From: Roseovarius sp. THAF9
Lineage (GTDB): Bacteria > Pseudomonadota > Alphaproteobacteria > Rhodobacterales > Rhodobacteraceae
Length of the DNA stretch: 64,000 nt
Assembly (NCBI RefSeq): GCF_009363715.1
Contig: NZ_CP045404.1
Span: forward strand, 1,084,001-1,148,000
Direction: 5' to 3'
Below are positions 56,494 to 64,000 of the stretch, in pieces; positions within the stretch are counted from its first letter, which is position 1, and each line of letters opens with the position of its first letter. Under the pieces are notes generated by a model. That model worked only from the letters and a program-made list of their open reading frames with translations, was not told the DNA's origin and ran no database searches. A program made the position numbers and the translations under genes.

Positions 56494-57242
56494 CAGGAGG
56501 CCCTTTCGAGCAGCAGCCCTTCGCCCGGTTGCCAACCGCCCGGCGGGATGCGGGCGGGTTCGACATAGGCGCTCCAGAGGGCGTCGAGTTGCGACCAGAG
56601 TACGTCTGTCTTGAAGATCAGGGCGTTCGCTGCCGCGTCCTGTTTTTCCTGTGTATCGGCGTGGTCGAGCACCCAGGCGAGGCCGAAGGCAACGTCCTTG
56701 GGCGCTTCTTTTAGCCGGGTCTTGAAATAGCTGAGCGAGCTGTCGTCGGCGAAGTCGTAGTTCTTCAACAGGCCCTCGATCCGGTTGGCATGGATCTTGG
56801 GGGCGAAAAGCTCGGTGAGGGAGGAGGCGACAGCCTCCAAAAGCGTTTTGTCGCGGACGAAGCGGACATAGGCGTCGCAAGCGAATTTGGTGGCCGGCAG
56901 AACGCCTTCGCGGGAGGCGACGTAAGCCGGGTCGAGGCCCACGGCCTCGGCCAGCCGGAGCCAGCGCTTTATGCCGCCTTCGTTTTCAGACGTGCCGTCG
57001 TGATCCTCGATGCGCGACCGCCAGGCCCGGCGCAGGTCGGGGTCCTCGACGCGGCTCATGAAGGCGGCGTCCTTCATGGGGATGGTGTGCTGGTAGTAGT
57101 AGCGGTTCAACACCCAGGCGCGAACCTGATCGGGCGTGCAGTCGCCGCCATGCAGGCGGTCGTGGAACGGGTGCAGGTCGTGATACCGCTCGGCGCCGAT
57201 CTTGCGCAGGCGGGCCTCAAACTCTTCGCGGCTTTGCGTCAT
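56493..57242 (-). CDS. pqqC: Pyrroloquinoline-quinone synthase
   Basis: PqqC is a cofactor-free oxidase that closes the ring and oxidises the precursor to PQQ in the last step. The 249-residue, all-helical protein shows the family blocks YHDLHPFHDRLHGGDC, VRAWVLNRYYYQHTIPMKDAAFMSR, EDHDGTSENEGGIKRWLRLAEAVGL and LTELFAPKIHANRIEGLLKNYDF. It overlaps pqqB by four bases (ATGA) and pqqD by one. Confidence 0.97.
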   Translation of the reverse strand: MTQSREEFEARLRKIGAERYHDLHPFHDRLHGGDCTPDQVRAWVLNRYYYQHTIPMKDAAFMSRVEDPDLRRAWRSRIEDHDGTSENEGGIKRWLRLAEAVGLDPAYVASREGVLPATKFACDAYVRFVRDKTLLEAVASSLTELFAPKIHANRIEGLLKNYDFADDSSLSYFKTRLKEAPKDVAFGLAWVLDHADTQEKQDAAANALIFKTDVLWSQLDALWSAYVEPARIPPGGWQPGEGLLLERAS

Positions 57243-58135
57243 GGCGTGATCTCCATTCCATCCTGTCCGATAATCCAGCCCGCTGCCTGTGCCTCGGCCT
57301 TTTCCGCCGAATCGGGGCGCAGCACCGGGTTGGTGTTGTTCATGTGTACGAAGACCTTCTTTCCGATATCCACCCCGGCGAAGGCGGCGATGGAGCCATC
57401 GGGGCCGGACATGGACATGTGGCCCATGCGTTTGCCTGTCTTCTTTCCAAGCCCTGCGCGGACCATTTCATCGTCGCGCCAGAGCGTGCCGTCGAAAAAG
57501 ACCATGTCGGCACCTTGAAGGCGCTCTCGCAGGTCATCGTTGAGGCGGGCGCAACCGGGAATGTAGAAGGCCGTCGTGTCGCCGTTTTCCAGCACGACAC
57601 CCACGGTCTGTTCGCCCATCAGGTCGGTTTCGACCGTCTCGCCCTCCATGTAGAGTGGCACCTTGCCGGGGACAGCGAAAAGCGTCGCGGTCAGGTCGGA
57701 GGCCAGTTCGAAAGGCTCGTCGAGGGCGATGTTGGTGCGGGTCACGACGTCGGCATTGAGCGCGTCGAAAATGGGATTTGCGGCCAGAACCTCATGAATG
57801 CCCTTGGTTGCGAACAGCGTGAAAGGCTGCATTTCGCGTAACGTCAGCAGGCCGGCCACGTGGTCGATATCGCCATTGGTCACCAGCACGGACGTCAGCG
57901 GCAGCGTGCGCAGGTCCGTGGGGTAGAGCGCGGGCGTGTGCGACATCTGTTCCCTAATGTCGGGAGAGGCGTTCAGAATCGCCCAATCGACACCGTTTCC
58001 GGTGACGGCGAGGGACGATTGCGTTTGTGAGGGTATGTCGCCTGAACGTGCAAGATTGCAGTTATCACAACCGCAATTCCACTGGGGCAGGCCGCCCCCG
58101 GCAGCAGCGCCGAGTATTTGCGCGCGGAATGACAT
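57239..58135 (-). CDS. pqqB: PQQ biosynthesis protein PqqB (metallo-beta-lactamase fold)
   Basis: PqqB is a metallo-beta-lactamase-fold hydroxylase proposed to oxidise the tyrosine part of the cross-linked PqqA. The 298-residue protein starts at ATG 58135 (MSFRAQILGAAAGGG), with GGGAGGATAC upstream, and has a zinc-knuckle CGCDNC, the metal-site region VTNGDIDHVAGLLTLRE, and FVHMNNTNPVL near the end. It lies 27 bases after the pqqA stop and overlaps pqqC by four bases. Confidence 0.96.
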   Translation of the reverse strand: MSFRAQILGAAAGGGLPQWNCGCDNCNLARSGDIPSQTQSSLAVTGNGVDWAILNASPDIREQMSHTPALYPTDLRTLPLTSVLVTNGDIDHVAGLLTLREMQPFTLFATKGIHEVLAANPIFDALNADVVTRTNIALDEPFELASDLTATLFAVPGKVPLYMEGETVETDLMGEQTVGVVLENGDTTAFYIPGCARLNDDLRERLQGADMVFFDGTLWRDDEMVRAGLGKKTGKRMGHMSMSGPDGSIAAFAGVDIGKKVFVHMNNTNPVLRPDSAEKAEAQAAGWIIGQDGMEITP

Positions 58136-58162
58136 CAAGTATCCTCCCGCGCGCAAGCAGTC

Positions 58163-58261
58163 TTAGATCAGGACTTCGCGCTCTTCGTCGAAGTCAGGTC
58201 CGTACATGTTGATTTCCATGCCGCATTCGATTTCGCGGATGATCGGTTTTGCCCATGCCAT
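58163..58261 (-). CDS. pqqA: PqqA, precursor peptide of PQQ
   Basis: PqqA is a 32-residue peptide whose Glu and Tyr become PQQ. The reading begins MAWAKPIIREIECGMEINMY and carries the conserved Glu-x3-Tyr (EINMY) followed by GPDFDEEREVLI. AAAGGAGG is eight bases before the ATG. It is followed by pqqB, C, D and E in order. It is shorter than the usual automatic ORF cut-off. Excess PqqA over the enzymes is expected, consistent with its very strong ribosome site. Confidence 0.95.
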   Translation of the reverse strand: MAWAKPIIREIECGMEINMYGPDFDEEREVLI

Positions 58262-58283
58262 GATGGTTTCCTCCTTTGAATAA

Positions 58284-58304
58284 CGAGTTGAATATGACAA
58301 CTCG
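58284..58304. promoter_or_regulatory. Palindrome in the pqqA leader
   Basis: CGAGTTG and CAACTCG flank seven bases (AATATGA), a perfect palindrome 23 bases before the pqqA ATG. It could be an operator for the OmpR-type regulator just upstream or a stabilising stem in the pqqA message. Confidence 0.5.
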
Positions 58305-58347
58305 GCCGCTTCATTGCGACTCTTATATTCTTTGAAACGCTTAGACT

Positions 58348-59034
58348 TTAGTCCCGGTTCCCGGGCTCGGTACGTGGTGCGAGGCCGTCTATGACGAAGC
58401 CTTGGTTGCGTACCGTCTTGATCTCGAAAGCAAAATCGGCGTCGCGGAGTTTCTTGCGCAGATAGCCGATATAGACGTCGACCACGTTTTCGTTACCCGA
58501 TCCTTCGGCCTGCCAGAGTGCGTCGAAGATGTCGCCGCGGGGCAGGGGCGTGCCGTCGTGGGCGATGAGAAGGCGTAGAAGGTCGTCTTCGCGCTCGGTC
58601 AGCGAGACCTTGGCGGTCTCGGTCTGCAGGACGCGGTCGGCGGTCAAAATGGCGGGCTGAGGGCGCTGGGAGGTCGCGCGGCGTTCCTGCACGCGCAGGC
58701 GGGCCACCAGTTCATCGAAGCTGAAAGGTTTGACCACGTAATCGTCCGCCCCGGCCTCGAGCCCGGCGGTGCGGTGTTCCACGTCCGACAGCGCCGAGAG
58801 CATCAGGATGGGCAGGGTGGCGCCGTTTTCACGGGCACGGCGCACGAGGTCGAGGCCACTGTCGGCGCCCAACATGACGTCGATGATCGCGCCCGAGAAA
58901 CTCTCGGCGCGCAGCTTTTCGAGAGCGTGGTCATAGCGGTTGGCCGTCTCGGCCTCATAGCCATGCAGGCCCAGCCCCCGCGCGAGGGCGGAGGTGATTT
59001 CCGGGTCGTCGTCGACGATCAGGAGGCGGGTCAT
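58348..59034 (-). CDS. OmpR-type response regulator upstream of pqqA
   Basis: This 228-residue regulator has a receiver domain (acidic pocket Asp8-Asp10, phosphoacceptor Asp52 in IIDVMLG, lysine in VVKPFSFDELVARL) and a C-terminal winged helix (SLTEREDDLLRLLIAHDGTPLPRGDIFDALW, NVVDVYIGYLRKKL). It starts 47 bases after its kinase and ends 86 bases before pqqA, all on the minus strand. It may therefore control pqq genes and a linked dehydrogenase, similar in role to MoxX/MxaX-type regulators (inference). Confidence 0.88.
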   Translation of the reverse strand: MTRLLIVDDDPEITSALARGLGLHGYEAETANRYDHALEKLRAESFSGAIIDVMLGADSGLDLVRRARENGATLPILMLSALSDVEHRTAGLEAGADDYVVKPFSFDELVARLRVQERRATSQRPQPAILTADRVLQTETAKVSLTEREDDLLRLLIAHDGTPLPRGDIFDALWQAEGSGNENVVDVYIGYLRKKLRDADFAFEIKTVRNQGFVIDGLAPRTEPGNRD

Positions 59035-59081
59035 GGCGGTGCGGTCACTTTCTCGGCTGCGGCGTTGAGGATAGCGCCGTT

Positions 59082-60650
59082 TTAGCCGGTTGAAAGGGGA
59101 AGGCGAACCGCGATCTTTGTCCCGGGTGCGTCGCCGAGGGCGGTGTCGCGCGAGACGGGGCTTTCAAGCGTGATGGTGCCGTCATGGGTTTCGACCACCC
59201 AGCGGGCTAACGCCAGCCCGATGCCGAAGCCCTGGGCCGAGGCACTGCCGGCTTGGGCGAAGCGCTTGAAGATGCCGGGCTGGTCCTCGGGCGCGATGCC
59301 GGGGCCGTTGTCGATGACGGCGATTTCGGTGGTCTGGTCGTCCGATCGTGCGTCGAGGCGCACCTGTCCGCCGTCGCGGGCGTGGCGGATGGCGTTGCGG
59401 ACAAGGCCGACCAGCACCTGTCGGATCCAGTTGCGGTCGCAGGTGAGCGTGACGTCGGGGATGTCCGAGAGGGTCAGGGTCATGCCCGCGTTGTTGGCTT
59501 CGGCGCGCACTTCGTCGTGCACTTCGCTCATGAGGTCGGGGAGGGTGACCGTGGCGTGATCGAGCGCCAGTTGACCACTGTCCGAGCGGGCGACACGCAA
59601 GAGGTCGTCGATTCGGCGATTGAGGCGCGCGGCGCGGGCCTCGATCGTGGCGAAAGCGTCGGCCTCCTCGCCGCCGGCGGCGCGGCCGATCTGGGCCTCC
59701 ATCAGAATGACGGTAAGGGGCGTGCGCAATTCGTGGCTGACATCGGCAAAGAAGCGGCGGCGATTCTCGTCGATTTCGGCGAGGGTTTCGTTGGCGGCGC
59801 GCAATTCCTCGGTGCGGGCGGCGATGATGCTGTTGAGTTGGGCGCGGTCCTGTTCGACGGCGGATTTGCGAGCGGCGAGGGCGTGGGCCATGCGATTGGT
59901 CTCGGCGTAAAGCCCGCCGATCTCGTCCCGGCGGGTTTCGGGCAGGTCGATGGCGAAGTCCTCCTGTCCGATCTTCTGTGCCGCATCGCGCAGGCGGTCG
60001 AGCCGGGCGAATTGCGGGCGGATGAGGCCGAAATAAAAGGCCAGCACCATCAGGACCGCGGCGACCGCGATGGCGATGGCGGCCAGCGTCAGCTTTTGGC
60101 GCAGGCTGACGATATCGGCGCGGATGTCGTTGCGGAACAATTGTTCGGTCTGCACGGCCTGGCTGAGCAGGGGGTCAAAGCCAGTGGCAAAACTGTCGAT
60201 ATGGGCTTGCAGGCGAGCGCGGTCGATCTCGTCGTCGCCAAGGCCGCGCATTGTGCTGTTCAGCAGCGCCTCCATCCGGGCGAGGCCGAGCGATTGCGTG
60301 CCGAAGCGGGACTGGGCGTCGATGCCGAGGTCCTCGGCCTCCTGCACGGCTTGGGCGACGTTCTGTTGCAGGCGCTCGAAGGAAGTTCGGAGATTTTCGA
60401 CCACGGGTTCGAGGCGCTCCAGCCGGGTACCGGCGGGCAGTTCGCGCTGCACGGCCTCGGTCGCGACGACGAGGAAGGTGGCGGCCTGCGTCGAGAGGCC
60501 CGCATAGCCCGACATGCGCTGTTCGGCCTTGAGCGTGGCGTCCAGACGGTCGGAGACGGCCAGCAGACCCAACCAAAGTATCAGCGCTGTGACCCATGTG
60601 CCGACCCCCAAGGCGAGGGCGCCGAGGCCAAGGAGGGTTTTCAACGACAT
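59082..60650 (-). CDS. Membrane sensor histidine kinase upstream of pqqA
   Basis: This 522-residue kinase has two membrane spans (about 10-32 and 188-209) around a ~155-residue helical periplasmic sensor. It continues with a HAMP-like segment (ARLDRLRDAAQKIGQEDFAIDLPETRRDEIGGLYAETNRMA), a coiled coil, HisKA with His306 (FFADVSHELRTPLTV) and HATPase_c (VGLVRNAIRHARDG, DNGPGIA, GFGIGLAL). ATG 60650 (MSLKTLLG) precedes the first span; a longer frame to 60707 is less likely. It forms a pair with the OmpR regulator. The periplasmic signal is unknown. Confidence 0.87.
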   Translation of the reverse strand: MSLKTLLGLGALALGVGTWVTALILWLGLLAVSDRLDATLKAEQRMSGYAGLSTQAATFLVVATEAVQRELPAGTRLERLEPVVENLRTSFERLQQNVAQAVQEAEDLGIDAQSRFGTQSLGLARMEALLNSTMRGLGDDEIDRARLQAHIDSFATGFDPLLSQAVQTEQLFRNDIRADIVSLRQKLTLAAIAIAVAAVLMVLAFYFGLIRPQFARLDRLRDAAQKIGQEDFAIDLPETRRDEIGGLYAETNRMAHALAARKSAVEQDRAQLNSIIAARTEELRAANETLAEIDENRRRFFADVSHELRTPLTVILMEAQIGRAAGGEEADAFATIEARAARLNRRIDDLLRVARSDSGQLALDHATVTLPDLMSEVHDEVRAEANNAGMTLTLSDIPDVTLTCDRNWIRQVLVGLVRNAIRHARDGGQVRLDARSDDQTTEIAVIDNGPGIAPEDQPGIFKRFAQAGSASAQGFGIGLALARWVVETHDGTITLESPVSRDTALGDAPGTKIAVRLPLSTG

Positions 60651-60740
60651 GGCAGGATCGCCTTCCGATTGGGCAAATGTGTGAACCTGTTTATGTTTTG
60701 CGCACAAGTTCTGATGTATGTTGGTGCGTACTTTGTGGTT

Positions 60741-60760
60741 CCCCTTTTTTTAGGGGTTTT
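60741..60760 (+). promoter_or_regulatory. Small T-rich hairpin in the leader of the 67-residue gene
   Basis: CCCCT and AGGGG flank six T and are followed by TTTT, forming a terminator-like element 59 bases before the small gene at 60819 and in the divergent spacer with the kinase. The short stem makes termination uncertain; attenuation is possible. Confidence 0.35.
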
Positions 60761-60818
60761 GTGGGTTACTCCGAAACTTGACGGGAGCGAGGACCACAGC
60801 AACCTGAAAGGAAGCATC

Positions 60819-61022
60819 ATGATCGAGCTCCTATTTATCGCCTGTATGGCGAATGATCCGACGCAGTGTCGCGAACGCAGCCTGATTTTCACCAATGTCA
60901 CGCCGATGCAATGTTTGATGGGCGCCCAGCCGGAACTGGCGAAGTGGGTCGTTTCACACCCCAATTCGCGTATCCGCAGCTGGCGCTGCCGGACGGTGAA
61001 CACTGCCGAGGTCGACATCTGA
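60819..61022 (+). CDS. Small cysteine-containing protein, function unknown
   Basis: This 67-residue protein starts at ATG 60819 after AAAGGAAG. It has four cysteines (9, 17, 32, 57) in FIACMANDPTQC, PMQCLMGAQ and SWRCRTVN, and a weakly hydrophobic N-terminus. It looks like a conserved small protein of Roseobacters, but I recognise no domain. It is divergent from the sensor kinase and converges with the ABC genes eight bases away. Confidence 0.65.
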   Translation: MIELLFIACMANDPTQCRERSLIFTNVTPMQCLMGAQPELAKWVVSHPNSRIRSWRCRTVNTAEVDI

Positions 61023-61029
61023 GCGGTCC

Positions 61030-61821
61030 TCAGGTCTTGCGTTTCATCAGGCCGCGGGCGGGGTCGTAGCCCCAGATCGCGAGCGCGCAGAAGACAAGGG
61101 TGCTGCCTGTAACCCAGGCGAGTGCGGTCCAGTTGATCTGCAGGTAGAGCGAGAAGCGAATGAGTTCGACCGCGTAGGTGAAGGGGTTGAGCGCGCAGAT
61201 GTCGCGCAGGAGCGGCGAGCTTTCGGCCATTTTCCAAAGCGGATAAAGGGCCGAGGACATGAAGAACATCGGGAAGATGACGAAGTTCATCACGCCCGCG
61301 AAATTTTCCAGCTGCTTGATGAAGCTGGAAAGCACCAGCCCGAGGCCGCCGAGCATCAGCCCGCCGAGGATCAGGCTGGGTAGCACCGCGAGGTAGCCCC
61401 ATGTGGGCATGGTGATGCCGAACGCCGCCGCGATGGCGAGGAAGGTGTAGACCTGCAGCACCGAGATGATCGTGGCGCCGAAGAGGCGGCAGATCAGCAG
61501 CCACCAGCGTGGGAAGGGGCTGGTCAGCAGAAGGCGCATCGAGCCCATTTCGCGGTCATAGACCAGACTGAGCGAGGATTGCATCCCGTTGAACAAGAGC
61601 ACCATCGCGCAGAGGCCCGGCACGATATAGGTCTCGTAGGTGACGTAGGTCTGGTAAGGCGGGATGATCGACAGGCCGAGGGCGGCGCGGAAGCCGGCGG
61701 CGAAGATTAGCAGCCAGACGAGGGGACGGACGAGCGCGGCGATGAAGCGCTCGCGCTGGTGCACGAAGCGCAGGAATTCGCGGGCGATGATCGCCTTTGC
61801 GACGCGGAAGGTGCCGGTCAT
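61030..61821 (-). CDS. ABC-2 type permease of the PQQ-alcohol dehydrogenase system
   Basis: This 263-residue ABC-2 membrane protein has six spans and the conserved EFLRFVHQRERFIAALVRPLVWLLIFAAGFR and VYDREMGSMRLLLTSPFPRWWLL segments. With its ATPase (four-base overlap) it forms an exporter of the type often found beside quinoprotein alcohol dehydrogenases. The substrate is unknown. It is the last gene of the five-gene ABC operon. Confidence 0.87.
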   Translation of the reverse strand: MTGTFRVAKAIIAREFLRFVHQRERFIAALVRPLVWLLIFAAGFRAALGLSIIPPYQTYVTYETYIVPGLCAMVLLFNGMQSSLSLVYDREMGSMRLLLTSPFPRWWLLICRLFGATIISVLQVYTFLAIAAAFGITMPTWGYLAVLPSLILGGLMLGGLGLVLSSFIKQLENFAGVMNFVIFPMFFMSSALYPLWKMAESSPLLRDICALNPFTYAVELIRFSLYLQINWTALAWVTGSTLVFCALAIWGYDPARGLMKRKT

Positions 61822-62537
61822 GCGACCTCTCCCGTGCGCGACAGGAACCAGTCCGACAGGCTTTGATCGCCACGGGCATCCCCGGCGGTGCCGCGGTGGA
61901 TAATCTGGCCCTTGTGCAGGACAACGAGGTCGTCGCCGTCGCGCACCTCGTCGGTCAGGTGGGTGGTCCAGAGGACGCAGAGGCCGGTTTTCGTCAGCTC
62001 GTGAACATGGTCCGTGATGCCCTGCCGCGAGGCGGCGTCGAGGCCAACGGTGGGTTCGTCGAGCAACAGGACGTGTGGGTCGTGAATGAGGGACCGCGCG
62101 AGTTCCGTGCGGCGGCGGTGGCCGCCGTTGAGGTCACGGGCCTTTTCGTCGGCCCGGTGGCGCATGTCGAGCTGGTCGAGGGCAGCGTCGATGCGGCCGG
62201 GGATCTCGGATTTCGGCAGGCCCTGGAGGGCGGCGAAATAGGCGAGGTTCTGGCGGACCGACAGGTTGAGGTCGAGCGTGGATTGCTGGAAGACGACGCC
62301 GAGTTTGCCTAAGGCCTTGCGGGGCTCGCGGCGCATGTCGTGGCCTGCGACGGTGATATCGCCCTGGGGGGCCACAAGCAGGCGGGTCAGAAGGGCGATC
62401 AGCGTGGACTTGCCTGCGCCGTTGGGGCCCAAGAGGGCGCAGAAGGTGCCGGGGGTGACATCGAACGCCACGTTGTCCAGCGCCTGCTTGGCACCGTAGT
62501 TGAAGCTGAGGTCGTTGACGGTCAGGCCTGTGGTCAC
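61818..62537 (-). CDS. ABC-2 ATPase of the PQQ-alcohol dehydrogenase system
   Basis: This 239-residue ATP-binding subunit has Walker A LLGPNGAGKSTLIAL, Q-loop VVFQQSTLDLNLS and Walker B VLLLDEPTVGLD. The usual LSGGQ signature is replaced by LNGGHRRR, which is seen in the PQQ-associated subfamily. It overlaps both the permease and the preceding ATPase gene by four bases. Confidence 0.88.
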   Translation of the reverse strand: MTTGLTVNDLSFNYGAKQALDNVAFDVTPGTFCALLGPNGAGKSTLIALLTRLLVAPQGDITVAGHDMRREPRKALGKLGVVFQQSTLDLNLSVRQNLAYFAALQGLPKSEIPGRIDAALDQLDMRHRADEKARDLNGGHRRRTELARSLIHDPHVLLLDEPTVGLDAASRQGITDHVHELTKTGLCVLWTTHLTDEVRDGDDLVVLHKGQIIHRGTAGDARGDQSLSDWFLSRTGEVA

Positions 62538-63154
62538 GTGGTCTGGTCCTTTGTCGTTCCGGCGAGCTGTGCGCCGTCTGGCCCACCTTCCAGTGTCAGG
62601 GTCCGGTGTGCAAGCCGTGTCGCCTCGGCCATGTCGTGGGTCACGAAAAGCGTCGCGGGCTGATGGCGGGCGATGAGTTGCTCGGTCAGTGTCAGCATCC
62701 GATCGGCGGCGACGGCATCGAGCGACACGAAAGGTTCGTCCATGATCAGCAGGTCGGGCTGTCCGGCGAAGGCGCGGGCGAGGGCAAGGCGGCGCTGCTG
62801 GCCGAGGGAAAGCTGGCCGGGGAAAAGCGTTTCTTTGCCCGAAAGGCCGACCTCGTCAAGCGCGGCGAGGGCGCGGTCGCGGGGCAGGCCGGGGTGCAGG
62901 AGCGTGAGGTTGTCGAGGGCGGAGCGCCACGGCAGCAGGGTGGGTTCCTGAAAGACCATGGCCATCGCTTCGGGGCGGTCGATGTGGCCGGTGAAATCGG
63001 TGTCGATGCCCGAGACCAGCCGCAGGAGGGTGGACTTGCCGATGCCGGAGGGGCCGACAAGGGCGACGGTTTCGCCCTGCGCGATCTCGAAAGCGATGGG
63101 GCCGAGCACGACGTCGTCGCCGAAGCGTTTCTCAGAAATGGAGACGGTGATCAT
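62534..63154 (-). CDS. ABC importer ATPase, nitrate/sulfonate/taurine type
   Basis: This 206-residue ATPase has Walker A LVGPSGIGKSTLLRLV, Q-loop MVFQEPTLLPWRSALDN, signature LSLGQQRRLALARAF, Walker B LLIMDEPFVSLD and H-loop LFVTHDMAEA. It is short for the family (usually ~240-260) because the C-terminal part is brief. ATG 63154 (MITVSISEKRFGD) is used. It works with the permease immediately upstream and a binding protein at the window edge. Confidence 0.87.
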   Translation of the reverse strand: MITVSISEKRFGDDVVLGPIAFEIAQGETVALVGPSGIGKSTLLRLVSGIDTDFTGHIDRPEAMAMVFQEPTLLPWRSALDNLTLLHPGLPRDRALAALDEVGLSGKETLFPGQLSLGQQRRLALARAFAGQPDLLIMDEPFVSLDAVAADRMLTLTEQLIARHQPATLFVTHDMAEATRLAHRTLTLEGGPDGAQLAGTTKDQTT

Positions 63155-63897
63155 GCGCGGCGCCACCGGGTTGCGTGGCGTTCCCACGGTTGCAACAGCG
63201 CCCATTCCACCAGCAGCATCACGGTGATGAAGGAAAACGCGTAGACCAGCACCATGGCGACGTCGAAAAGCTGGAAATAGAGGTGGATCTGGAAGCCGAT
63301 GCCGGAGGAACGGCCGAGGAATTCGACCACCAGAACGATCTTCCAGATGACGGCCACGCCGCCCCGCGCGGCGGCGGCGATGAAGGGGCCGAGTTGCGGC
63401 AGGACAACGTGGCGCAGGCGCGTCCAACCGGACATGCGGTAGACCCGGGCCAGCGCGTCAAGCTGCGGGTCCAGCGCACGGGCGCCTTCGCGGATGACGA
63501 TGGCGACGTTGGGCACCTTGTTGAGCGTGACGGCGGCAATGGCGGCGGCCTCGGTCAAGCCGATCCAGAGATAGCAGAGCACGATCAGCACCAGCGCGGG
63601 CAGGTTGAGGAAGATCACCAGCCACGGGTCGAGCCAGCGGTCGAGCGCGGGGGAGCGGCCCATGGCGAGGCCGATGGCGCTGCCGAGGGCCATGGCGAGG
63701 CAGAAGGCCCATAGGACGCGCAGAAGGGTGGCCGAAAGGTGGGTCCAGAGCTCGCCGCTGGCAATTTCCTGGGCGAACAGGGGTGCGAGGGCCCACGGGG
63801 TGGGCAGGACCTGCGGGTCGGCCTTGAGCGTTGACGCCACGACCCAAAGGGCCAGAAGCCCCGCGATGGAGAGAAGCGGCGTCAGCTTGGTTTGCAT
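63151..63897 (-). CDS. ABC importer permease, SsuC/TauC-like
   Basis: This 248-residue permease has about six spans, with the family segments WVVASTLKADPQVLPTPWALAPLF and the EAA loop IREGARALDPQLDALARVYRMSGWTRLRHVVLPQLGPFIAAAARGG. It belongs to the nitrate/sulfonate/taurine importer class. Its ATG directly follows the stop of the binding-protein gene and it overlaps the ATPase by four bases. The imported compound is unknown; metal-chelate or organic ligands linked to quinoprotein function are possible. Confidence 0.88.
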   Translation of the reverse strand: MQTKLTPLLSIAGLLALWVVASTLKADPQVLPTPWALAPLFAQEIASGELWTHLSATLLRVLWAFCLAMALGSAIGLAMGRSPALDRWLDPWLVIFLNLPALVLIVLCYLWIGLTEAAAIAAVTLNKVPNVAIVIREGARALDPQLDALARVYRMSGWTRLRHVVLPQLGPFIAAAARGGVAVIWKIVLVVEFLGRSSGIGFQIHLYFQLFDVAMVLVYAFSFITVMLLVEWALLQPWERHATRWRRA

Positions 63898-64000
63898 TTA
63901 CTGGACGTCGGCGAAGAGGCCGTCGGGGAGTGTGTCAGCCTCGCCGACCAGTTCGGCGCCGCCGAGGTCGTGCATGAGGCTGAGCAGGGCTTGGGCGGCG
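63898..64000 (-). CDS. ABC importer substrate-binding protein, C-terminal fragment
   Basis: Only the last 33 codons are inside the window. They read AAQALLSLMHDLGGAE followed by LVGEADTLPDGLFADVQ and a TAA one base before the permease ATG. The fragment is consistent with the end of a periplasmic NMT1/SsuA-like binding protein in the operon, which would be exported. The rest lies beyond the right edge. Confidence 0.6.
   Translation of the reverse strand, partial: AAQALLSLMHDLGGAELVGEADTLPDGLFADVQ

Overview
The window looks like a chromosomal segment of an aerobic anoxygenic phototroph in the Rhodobacteraceae (Roseobacter group). The evidence is high GC, a bacteriochlorophyll gene cluster with PpsR/AerR regulators and PpsR boxes (TGT-N12-ACA), TRAP and tripartite tricarboxylate transport genes, a NAD-linked formate dehydrogenase with a fused G-B subunit, and a PQQ gene set. 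The assignment is by recognition of protein families; no database search was run.

Region 1 (1-14898) is part of the photosynthesis gene cluster. On the minus strand bchF-bchN-bchB-bchH overlap as one operon that runs off the left edge. Divergently, ppaA/aerR and ppsR are followed by bchG, a PucC-like carrier, bchP, idi, bchE and bchJ. Four exact PpsR boxes lie in front of bchF, ppaA, bchG and bchE, and an Fnr-type box lies in front of bchE. Light and oxygen control can therefore be read directly from the DNA.

Region 2 (14938-24091) holds a LysR regulator beside formate dehydrogenase genes (fdsG-B fusion, fdsA), then a GntR regulator with a formyl-CoA:oxalate CoA-transferase, and an orphan TctC-type binding protein. 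Together these suggest use of formate and possibly oxalate.

Region 3 (24107-43376) is accessory metabolism. It contains a quinone reductase, an MFS carrier, the Anbu protease operon (ATP-grasp, alpha-E, transglutaminase-like, Anbu), a LysR-controlled quinone-detoxification group (ring-cleaving dioxygenase, esterase, pirin), a YihY-type membrane protein, a GMC oxidoreductase divergent from a TRAP transporter with an IclR regulator, a rhodanese and small unknown proteins.

Region 4 (43505-64000) looks like a support system for a periplasmic PQQ (quinoprotein) alcohol or methanol dehydrogenase whose structural gene is not in the window. A MoxR-DUF58-small membrane protein-VWA-VWA-TPR-BatD operon resembles the mxaRSACKL maturation genes. 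It is followed by a LuxR response regulator, a FIST sensor and a hybrid histidine kinase (ErbR/ErcS'-like), two exported proteins, and, convergently, pqqABCDE behind an OmpR-type two-component system. The region ends with five overlapping ABC transporter genes. With formate dehydrogenase, this gives a plausible alcohol-to-formate-to-CO2 energy route beside phototrophy.

Two dispersed-repeat palindromes appear to sit inside the signal-peptide N-regions of exported proteins (48232 and 54545), which is one of the odder features. I saw no rRNA, tRNA, CRISPR array, complete insertion sequence or phage gene.
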